The position numbers and the translations under genes were made by a program. A DNA stretch of 5,864 nt. Source: an uncultured Prevotella sp. GTDB taxonomy: Bacteria; Bacteroidota; Bacteroidia; Bacteroidales; Bacteroidaceae. The stretch covers positions 1 to 5,864 of the forward strand of contig CAMBBY010000106.1 of NCBI GenBank assembly GCA_945863825.1, given 5' to 3'. Positions 1 through 5,864 of this stretch are shown here, piece after piece (position 1 is the first letter of the stretch; every line of letters starts with the position of its first letter). The notes beneath the pieces were generated by a model, which had not been told where the DNA came from, made no database searches, and saw only the letters and a list, made by a program, of their open reading frames with translations.

Positions 1-47
1 CTACACAAGGAGTATCGTCGGCAGCGTCAGATGTGTATAAGAGACAG
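1..47 (+). other. Nextera i5-side sequencing adapter (artefact)
   Basis: This is synthetic, not genomic. Bases 1-6 are the end of the Illumina P5-side sequence. Bases 7-14 (AAGGAGTA) match the Nextera i5 index known as S507/N507. Bases 15-28 (TCGTCGGCAGCGTC) are the Nextera read-1 primer site. Bases 29-47 (AGATGTGTATAAGAGACAG) are the 19-base Tn5 mosaic end used in tagmentation libraries. Genuine sequence begins at base 48. The ATG at 31 lies inside the mosaic end and must not be used as a gene start. Confidence 0.99.
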
Positions 48-381
48 CTATAACAGCCTGGAGGATGCCAAGAATGGCGCCAATGCCGAGGAGGTAAGAC
101 CCAATTACGTACAGCTGCCTGATGGCTCTTACGTTTATGAGTTTACCAAGGAGATGGCAGCAGCTGGTGATGTTTACTTCCAGTTTATTGAGTCATACGG
201 TGCTACCGGCTTCACATGGATGGATAACGAGGCAACTGGCATCTGGAACATCGAGGCTGCTGGCGACAGCAAGGTATCTATCTTCAAGATGGATGGTACT
301 CAGGTGAACCAAATTTCAGGCAATGGTGTATATATCATCAAGTCGAACGGTAAGACCAAGAAGGTTGTCATTAAGAAATAA
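48..381 (+). CDS. C-terminal fragment of a probable secreted protein with T9SS-like tail (5' end missing)
   Basis: Only the last 110 codons of this gene are present (first whole codon at 49, stop TAA at 379-381); the 5' end is cut by the contig edge. The apparent start at 31 and the residues MCIRDS come from the adapter. I do not recognise the main part of the protein, which is rich in aromatic and acidic residues. The last 35 or so residues (VSIFKMDGTQV, then GNGVYIIKSNGKTKK and a basic VVIKK end) follow the pattern of Bacteroidota C-terminal sorting domains recognised by the type IX secretion system: short beta strands, a G-x-Y-I-I strand and a Lys-rich end. It is therefore probably an exported surface or secreted protein, but its enzymatic or binding role cannot be told. 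A terminator 33 bases after the stop suggests it ends its transcription unit. Confidence 0.8.
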
Positions 382-414
382 TGGTTTGTAGTATGATGAT
401 ACATATATAATAAG

Positions 415-457
415 AAAAGGTGCAAGTGGGGTGAAAAACTCCGCCTGCGCCCTTTTT
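415..457 (+). terminator. Rho-independent terminator after the first gene
   Basis: A GC-rich hairpin is followed by a run of five T (453-457). The left arm (415-434) begins AAAAGGTGCA and continues AGTGGGG. The right arm (about 440-457) reads CTCCGCCTGCGCCC then TTTTT. They pair with one bulged C, one A-C mismatch and a few G-T pairs around a loop of about seven bases (TGAAAAA). The A-run on the 5' side also pairs with the T-run, so the structure could work in both directions. It separates the first gene from the protease gene. Confidence 0.85.
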
Positions 458-485
458 CGTCAAAGTATCACTTGCTATAGACCTG
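455..485 (+). promoter_or_regulatory. Weak candidate Bacteroidota-type promoter for the protease gene
   Basis: The Bacteroidota housekeeping promoter is TTTG (-33), 19-21 bases, then TAnnTTTG (-7). Between the terminator and the protease start, the best partial match I find is TTTC at 455-458, a 19-base gap and TAGACCTG at 478-485. It would place a transcription start near 490 and leave a leader of about 60 bases. Both boxes are imperfect and the first overlaps the terminator T-run. A promoter is expected somewhere in 458-553 because of the terminator just upstream, but this exact placement is tentative. Confidence 0.2.
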
Positions 486-535
486 TTATTACGACAGAAA
501 AAGAGAAGAGAATTAAGCATTTATTAATATACACA

Positions 536-553
536 TTAAAAAACGAGAAAACT
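536..553 (+). promoter_or_regulatory. A-rich translation initiation region without Shine-Dalgarno
   Basis: The bases just before the ATG at 554 are strongly A-rich (TTAAAAAACGAGAAAACT) and contain no GGAGG-like sequence. Weak or absent Shine-Dalgarno sites with A-rich leaders are normal in Bacteroidota. This supports the ATG at 554 as the start. The in-frame GTG at 431 lies in the loop of the upstream terminator hairpin, and the 41 residues it would add look like translated non-coding sequence. Confidence 0.45.
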
Positions 554-3500
554 ATGAGAGGTCTCAAAAGACTGCTTTTGGCTTCCGTATTGTGTGCGGG
601 ATATACCCAAGCCACTTGGGCTATCAAGGCATATCCCCATCCAATCATGATGCGGCAGCCTGACGGCACCACCTTGTTGGTAAGAATACAAGGTGATGAG
701 AATTTCCACTTCGTTACCACCACGGATGGATTTCTCCTGAACAAAGACAAGAAGGGTTATTTCTGTTACGTGGATTACGACAAGAAAACCCAGAAGAAAG
801 TGATGACCAAGCAGAGAGCACACAATGTGGATGTGCGCTCCGACAAGGAGAAGAAACTCTTGGAGTCATTGACCAGTGCGAAAGATGCCACTGTCGACAT
901 CTTGAGCAGAACCCCTATCATGAAGAAGGCACCTAACAAGTTCCTGAGCCGCCGCATCGTGGCTCCCCGCAAGTATGCTGCTGAAACACGAAGCGGCGAA
1001 GCTGCTGTCAAGGAATCGCAGTATCTTGTGGTCCTGGTTAACTTCCAGGATAGCGTATTGCGCCACACCCAGCAGGACTTCGACCACTGGCTGAACCAGC
1101 CTGGCTACAGCGAGAACGGTGGAACGGGTAGTGTGAAGGATTACTACCGCGACAATTCCATGGGTCAGTTTATCCCTAACTTCAAGGTAGTGGGGCCATA
1201 CACCCTTTCCAAGCCTACGGCTTACTATGGCGGCAACAGCAGCAGTACCAGCGGTACTGATACCAACCCACGCGACATGGTGAAGGAGGCTGTGGAACTC
1301 GCCAAGAAGAACAATCCTGATCTGGACTTCCGCCAGTTTGATAACGATGGCGATGGCATCATGGACAACTGCTACGTAATCTATGCCGGTTACAGCGAGG
1401 CAAGTACAGCCAATGGCGATGATATCTGGCCACACAGCTGGTATCTGGACGACAACACCACCATCGATGGCGTACAGATTCACGACTATTCCTGCTCTGC
1501 CGAGCTGGTAGGTATGCCTGGAGCTCCTGTAGTTCCATCTATGGATGGTATCGGAACCTTCACCCATGAGTTCGGTCATGTGCTGGGTCTCAAGGATATG
1601 TACGACACCGATGATACCAGCAATGGTAAGGGTATCGACCCGGGTGCCTACAGCCTTTATGCTTCAGGTAGTTACAACAACGATAGCCGCACTCCTCCTT
1701 GCCTGATGGCATTCGAGCGTATGCAGATGGGCTGGATGAAGGAAGGCGAGGACATCGTAGAGGTGAAGAACCCTGAGGATGTTACCCTGACTTCTATCGC
1801 CGACAACAAGGCGCGCTTCATCAACTGCCAGCCAGACCGTACACCTGGTACAGGTATGGAGTGGTTCATCCTGGAAAACCGCCAGCAGACGGGTTGGGAC
1901 AAGTATATCCCGGGTCATGGTCTGCTCATCACTCATTACGACTATACCGATGAGATGAAGAAAGACTGGTGGGATATCAACGGGCCAAACAACAGCGCCA
2001 AGCATCGCTGTATGTATATCGTGCCAGCCGACGGCATCGACAACGAGGTGACCCGTAGCGGCGATACCTATCCGGGTAAATCAGCCAGTACATCTTTCAC
2101 AGATACCACCACCCCTAGTTCTCTGAATTGGGAAAAGGAGCCGGTTAACGTGCCTATCACCAATATCATGGAGCAGGATGGCAACGTGATGTTCCAGGTT
2201 AATGTCGGTACCAGCAAGTTGAACTTCATCAAGACACTTGTGCCAGAGAAGATTTACGATACACAGGCAACCTTCAAGGCAAACATCGAGAGCAACAAGG
2301 TAGATGTGGATGAGGTAGGCTTCTGCTGGAAGGAAGGCGCTTCTGCCGACCCAACTCTCACCGATGGTGTGAGCGCAGCAGGCAAGGTAGAGAATATCAA
2401 GGCAGCTTCTTTCACAGCCAAAGGTCTGCAGTCAGGAACCACCTACAGCGTACGCTCTTACATGAAGATGAGCGATGGCAGCGTGGTATATGGTTCACCG
2501 GTTCCATTCACCACCGAGTGGGCATACGCCAACGTAACCCTGGATACCCCATTCTACGGTAACTTCCTGAGCTGGACCGACGGCAACCCTGACGGATGGC
2601 AGATTATCGACCACAATGGCGATGGTACCACCTGGTATCAGGACGAGGGTGCCCAGGCCGTTCACTATTCTCTGAACTATTGGAATGATGCAGATGATTA
2701 TCTCATCAGCCGTCGCCGCTTCCACGTGCCAGAGAAGGGCGTGATGTTCTTTACCCGTGGTGTGACAGAGGAGAATGGTGTGGAAGACCTGGAGGTATTG
2801 GTTTCTACCAAGACCAACGATCTGAACGATTTCCACCTCGTAAAGCGTTTCTCTTTTGCCGATTACTTTGGAAGTCAACATGCAGAGGAGGTAGATTTGA
2901 GCCAGTTTGCCGGAAAGGATATCTATATTGCCTTCCGTGTCTGCTCAGAGAGAATGCAGAACGACCTCTGGTTGTGGAACGTGATGGTAACACAGAAGCT
3001 CGATACACCTAAGGACGTGAAGCTGGAGAGAACCAGTGAGAGCGTGCTTACTGCATCATGGAGCCCTGTGGAAGGTGCTGATAATTACTATCTCTGCCTG
3101 AGTAGAGAGACCAATAAGACCAACTCGCAGACCGTGTTCACCCCAATGGATTTCTATCAGAATGTAGAGGGTGATGTAGTTCTGGGCACAGGTTCTATCC
3201 AGTTCCGTAGCAATGGTTCCGTTACTCTGAAGGATTGTCCTGACGGTATCAAGGACTGCAAGTTCATCGTCACAACATCCGGTCCGCTCGGTTCTTCTGA
3301 ATTGAGTATCGAGGGTACAGAGGATGGCAAGACATGGAATGCTGTGGGAGCTAAGATTACCTTGAAGGAATATGATTCTGAAGGTCAGGAAGAGGATTAC
3401 TCTACTTATCTGGAGAACAAGAAGTACAGACAGCTGCGCTTCAAGTTCAAGAATGGCGGTAGAAATGGCCGTATCAAGTATCTCACACTTACCTACAACG

Positions 3501-3925
3501 ACGGTAAGGTTTATGAGGACTTGGCAGCCGGTTCTGTAGGAAATGCCACAGCGATTCCTATTACCAACAAGGAAGACGGCGAGTATGATGAGGGCAAGTA
3601 CCGTGTTTGGGTAGCTTCAGGTAAGGGCAACCTTTACTACGATGAGTCTGCACCTGTTTACTACCAGGCAAATACCTCTACAGGCATCCACGATGTCATC
3701 GAGGGTACCGGCATCGGCATCAGCGTGAATGGTGGCAATATTCAGGTAGATGGCATCAAGGCAGGCTACACCGTTACCTGTACATCTGCTGCCGGCATTC
3801 AGCTCTATACTGCTGAGGCCCACTCTGGCAGTCTGAACTTCCAGGTTCCTGCAGGCACTGGCATGGCTATCATCAGCGTAAGCGGCGAGGGCAAGACCCA
3901 TCGCAGCAAGATTATCATCAAGTAA
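554..3925 (+). CDS. Secreted M6-family zinc metalloprotease with adhesin-like accessory domains
   Basis: Predicted exported endopeptidase of 1123 residues. Residues 1-23 form a signal peptide (basic start RGLKR, hydrophobic LLLASVLCAG core, likely cut after TWA at 23). Residues 24 to about 110 resemble the N-terminal region common in M6 proteins (AYPHP, QPDGT, GDENFHF, TTDGFLL) and may be a propeptide. The catalytic domain runs from about 155 (YLVVLVNFQD) to about 552. It has an Asp-rich, probably calcium-binding loop (D263, D265, D267, D271), the zinc motif HEFGHVLGLKD at 338-348 (ligands H338, H342, D348; catalytic E339) and a TPPCLMAFERMQMGW segment typical of M6. The usual Met-turn Met appears to be Tyr369. 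Next come an FN3-like domain (about 556-654), a choice-of-anchor J/cleaved-adhesin-type domain (about 657-815; ADDYLIS motif), an FN3 domain (from 818) apparently split by a jelly-roll-like insert (about 853-983) and resuming near 1015, then a probable T9SS sorting domain (about 1040-1123). The family is related to Bacillus immune inhibitor A. The natural substrate is unknown. The next gene follows after 34 bases and is probably co-transcribed. Confidence 0.93.
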   Translation: MRGLKRLLLASVLCAGYTQATWAIKAYPHPIMMRQPDGTTLLVRIQGDENFHFVTTTDGFLLNKDKKGYFCYVDYDKKTQKKVMTKQRAHNVDVRSDKEKKLLESLTSAKDATVDILSRTPIMKKAPNKFLSRRIVAPRKYAAETRSGEAAVKESQYLVVLVNFQDSVLRHTQQDFDHWLNQPGYSENGGTGSVKDYYRDNSMGQFIPNFKVVGPYTLSKPTAYYGGNSSSTSGTDTNPRDMVKEAVELAKKNNPDLDFRQFDNDGDGIMDNCYVIYAGYSEASTANGDDIWPHSWYLDDNTTIDGVQIHDYSCSAELVGMPGAPVVPSMDGIGTFTHEFGHVLGLKDMYDTDDTSNGKGIDPGAYSLYASGSYNNDSRTPPCLMAFERMQMGWMKEGEDIVEVKNPEDVTLTSIADNKARFINCQPDRTPGTGMEWFILENRQQTGWDKYIPGHGLLITHYDYTDEMKKDWWDINGPNNSAKHRCMYIVPADGIDNEVTRSGDTYPGKSASTSFTDTTTPSSLNWEKEPVNVPITNIMEQDGNVMFQVNVGTSKLNFIKTLVPEKIYDTQATFKANIESNKVDVDEVGFCWKEGASADPTLTDGVSAAGKVENIKAASFTAKGLQSGTTYSVRSYMKMSDGSVVYGSPVPFTTEWAYANVTLDTPFYGNFLSWTDGNPDGWQIIDHNGDGTTWYQDEGAQAVHYSLNYWNDADDYLISRRRFHVPEKGVMFFTRGVTEENGVEDLEVLVSTKTNDLNDFHLVKRFSFADYFGSQHAEEVDLSQFAGKDIYIAFRVCSERMQNDLWLWNVMVTQKLDTPKDVKLERTSESVLTASWSPVEGADNYYLCLSRETNKTNSQTVFTPMDFYQNVEGDVVLGTGSIQFRSNGSVTLKDCPDGIKDCKFIVTTSGPLGSSELSIEGTEDGKTWNAVGAKITLKEYDSEGQEEDYSTYLENKKYRQLRFKFKNGGRNGRIKYLTLTYNDGKVYEDLAAGSVGNATAIPITNKEDGEYDEGKYRVWVASGKGNLYYDESAPVYYQANTSTGIHDVIEGTGIGISVNGGNIQVDGIKAGYTVTCTSAAGIQLYTAEAHSGSLNFQVPAGTGMAIISVSGEGKTHRSKIIIK

Positions 3926-3959
3926 TAAACAATAGCTAATAGCATCAAATAGAACATTT
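3926..3959 (+). other. Short AT-rich intergenic gap within a likely operon
   Basis: The gap contains a second in-frame TAA immediately after the protease stop and is otherwise AT-rich. I see no hairpin, no T-run and no Bacteroidota promoter motif, so transcription probably continues from the protease gene into the next one. No Shine-Dalgarno sequence precedes the ATG at 3960. Confidence 0.6.
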
Positions 3960-5816
3960 ATGAAACATTATAAATATTCTGCCATCTTGTTGGCTGCCAT
4001 GACCTGCGGAGCTGTATGGGCTTCGGTGGATGCGCTGACTGATGGAAAGAAGGGTGAAGGCGAAAAGGTGAAGCCATCGGAGAATTTCGTGGCTCAGTCT
4101 CGCAAGGCACCTGTCGTTCGCTATACCAAAATGAAGGTGGAAGGCAATGCCGAAGGCGTGCCTTACGGACTCCAACTGATGGGTGTGAACGACAAGACGG
4201 TGAAGTTGAGCTGGATTTCACCAGAAAAGACCGATGGCTACTTCGATGATTTCGAGAATCATCAGGACTTTGCCATCAATTCAGCCGGTAACGTGGGCTG
4301 GTCGTATATCGACGCCGATAATAACAATACCTATACCTGGCAGGCTTGTACCTTCCCAACTCAGGGTCAGAAGATGGCTTTCGTGGTCGTGAACCCTTGG
4401 GAAACCTCTCCTGCGGTGAACGAGAATCCAAATTTTCAGCCTTATTCTGGCAAGAAGATGCTGGTGGATTTCAGTTCTATCGACGATAAGAACAACGACT
4501 ACATCATTTCGCCAGAGTTGAACTTCGACCGGGACTTCCAGTTTAGTTTCATGGCTCGCACTTACAAGATTGAGGGCGACAACTTTGCCGCTGAGCGTGT
4601 TCGCGTAGGTTATTCTACTACCGGCAAGCGTCCTTCCGACTTCAAGTATGTGAACGAAGGTCCATACGTGGAACTGCCTGCGGCTTGGACACTCGTGAAG
4701 TATAACATTCCTAAGGAGGCGAAGTATGTAACCATCAACTGCGTTTCTGAGAGTGGATTCATGATGATGCTCGACGACATCTTCGTGGGAACCAACAAGA
4801 TTCGTCCTACTCAGAGCACGAAACAGCTGGCTGCTGCCAACCCTGTGGTGGGCTTCAACGTTTATCGTAATGGCCAGAAGGTGAACGAGACTCCGATGGA
4901 TTCTGCGCGCTTCACCGATAATGTGCCAGACTATGCTGACTATACCTATACGGTGACTGCCGTTTATCAGAATGGTCAGGAGTCTGCCCAGAGTGAACCT
5001 CTGAAGGTGAGCGTTCCGGATATCCGCCTGTTGCCTTTCGAGGACGACTTCGACGACTGGACGCTCCATGCCGACAAGTGGACTACCGTGAACCTCGACA
5101 ACAACAAGGAGAGCAAGTGGTCTATCGACTACTACGAGTATGGATTGGTTGACCCATCCGCTACCTACAGTTGGTCGGCTTTGACCAATTACAACCAGGC
5201 ACTGGAGAGCCGCGAGCTGAATACTCCAAACAAGGACAATACCTACCTGCGTTTCAACCTGCGTCTCCGCAACAGTCAGCAGACCAATGTTGACTACATG
5301 GAGGTAGAGTTTAGCTGCGATGACGGAAAGACCTGGGAAGGTCTCGATGTATTCGACAACTACTCTGGTGGCTTCGATTGGACAACTTATACCTATCCTA
5401 TCGGTGAATATCTGAGCAATAACCTGTTCAAGATCCGTTTCCGTGCGCATGGCGACTATGCCAAGTGGATTAACTATTGGTACGTAGATGACGTGAAGGT
5501 ATGGAACCCGGTTTGGGCGAAGGGACAGTTGAGTGTCAAGACTCCAACAGGTACTATCTCAAGATGTCCTGTTACCCTGACTGGCGATAACGGTGCTGTT
5601 ATCAGCAAGACTACCGACAAGAATGGTGTACTCAAGCTCGACCAGATAGAGGAGGGTACCTATACCGTAAGCATCATCCGTGAGGGCTACAACGAGTATA
5701 AGGGAAAATGGACCGTCAAGGCCGATGGTACTAACAACTTCATAGCCAACCTGGAAGCTCCAAAGTTAGCGTTTTCTACCAACGCTGTGAGTGCAGACCT
5801 GGAGGCTGAGGCTAAC
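3960..5816 (+). CDS. Exported choice-of-anchor J / FN3 adhesin-like protein (3' end missing)
   Basis: The first 619 genuine residues of a larger exported protein are present. The six further codons up to the TGA at 5835-5837 (LSLIHI) are adapter. Residues 1-21 are a signal peptide (MKHYKY basic start, hydrophobic AILLAAMTCGAV, likely cut after VWA). An FN3 domain begins at about 67 (VNDKTVKLSW at 76-85), is interrupted at about 94 by a choice-of-anchor J domain (DDFE, then NNDYIISPEL, ending MMLDDIFVG near 277) and resumes near 295 (VVGFNVYRNGQKV) to about 352. A second choice-of-anchor J domain spans about 359-517 (FEDDFDDW to WYVDDVKVW). A carboxypeptidase-regulatory-like beta domain follows (about 521-601; GVLKLDQIEEGTYTVSI), and then the first residues of another domain (LAFSTNAVSADLEAEAN). 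No catalytic motif is visible in the part present. Such beta-sandwich arrays occur in secreted Bacteroidota adhesins and as accessory regions of proteases, so binding to host or dietary glycans or proteins is plausible but unproven. A catalytic or sorting domain may lie in the missing 3' part. Confidence 0.85.
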
Positions 5817-5864
5817 CTGTCTCTTATACACATCTGACGCTGCCGACGATACTCCTTGTGTAGA
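5817..5864 (-). other. Nextera i5-side sequencing adapter, reverse complement (artefact)
   Basis: Bases 5817-5835 (CTGTCTCTTATACACATCT) are the reverse complement of the Tn5 mosaic end. They are followed by the reversed read-1 primer site (5836-5849), the reversed i5 index TACTCCTT (5850-5857) and GTGTAGA of the P5 side. It is the exact inverse of bases 1-47 plus one extra base. Genuine sequence ends at 5816, so the stop codon at 5835-5837 is not biological. Confidence 0.99.

Noticed and set aside
385..415. TTTG at 385-388 and TAATAAGA at 408-415 with 19-base spacing, resembling a Bacteroidota promoter
   Set aside because: The -7 box matches poorly and transcription would begin inside the terminator hairpin, so it is unlikely to drive the protease gene.
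431..553. GTG start at 431 that would lengthen the protease by 41 residues
   Set aside because: The GTG lies in the loop of the upstream terminator hairpin, and the added residues would precede and bury a clear signal peptide starting at 554.
554..640. Possible lipoprotein signals around the Cys in the leader peptides of both full-start genes (Cys14 and Cys16)
   Set aside because: The residues before the Cys (SVLC and AMTC) do not fit the lipobox, and good type I cleavage sites (TWA, VWA) follow a few residues later.
866..1579. 237-codon open frame on the minus strand
   Set aside because: It is antisense to the catalytic domain of the protease, including the zinc motif region, and shows no protein-like domain pattern.
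4281..5450. 389-codon open frame on the minus strand
   Set aside because: It lies wholly antisense to the well-supported adhesin-like gene, has no recognisable domain or start context, and is explained by codon bias of the sense strand.
1..5864. Perfect terminal inverted repeats of 47 bases, including a Tn5 mosaic end, suggesting a transposon carrying three genes
   Set aside because: The repeats contain Nextera primer sites and an 8-base index, there is no transposase gene, and genes are cut at both edges. This is library adapter, not a mobile element.

Overview
The window is a metagenome- or isolate-style assembly contig from a member of the Bacteroidota, most likely Prevotellaceae (Prevotella/Segatella-like). 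The evidence is the protein families: M6 metalloprotease, choice-of-anchor J and type IX-secretion-like C-terminal domains. No gene start has a Shine-Dalgarno sequence, and leaders are A/T-rich, as is usual in this phylum. Genus-level placement is inference from general resemblance, not from a search.

Both extremities are not biological. Bases 1-47 and 5817-5864 are an Illumina Nextera (Tn5 tagmentation) i5-side adapter, including an 8-base index, in inverted orientation. The genuine insert is 48-5816. The adapter gives a false start to the first gene product (MCIRDS) and a false end to the last one (LSLIHI plus a stop).

The insert carries three genes, all on the + strand. (1) 48-381 is the 3' end of a gene for a probable secreted protein whose tail resembles a type IX secretion sorting domain. 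A strong rho-independent terminator follows at 415-457. (2) 554-3925 encodes a complete 1123-residue secreted M6-family zinc metalloprotease with a signal peptide, N-terminal propeptide-like region, HEXXHXXGXXD catalytic domain, several beta-sandwich accessory domains and a probable C-terminal sorting domain. (3) 34 bases downstream, with no terminator between, starts a second exported protein (3960-5816, 619 genuine residues, 3' end missing). It has two choice-of-anchor J domains, the first inserted into a fibronectin type III fold, then a carboxypeptidase-regulatory-like domain and the start of a further domain.

Genes 2 and 3 look like one transcription unit making a surface or secreted protease and an adhesin-like multidomain partner, an architecture reminiscent of the haemagglutinin/adhesin regions of gingipain-type proteins. 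I see no RNA genes, CRISPR array, genuine mobile element or clearly new system. The points most worth following are the adapter contamination, an apparent Tyr at the usual Met-turn position of the protease, and the parallel domain-inside-FN3 layouts of the two neighbouring proteins.
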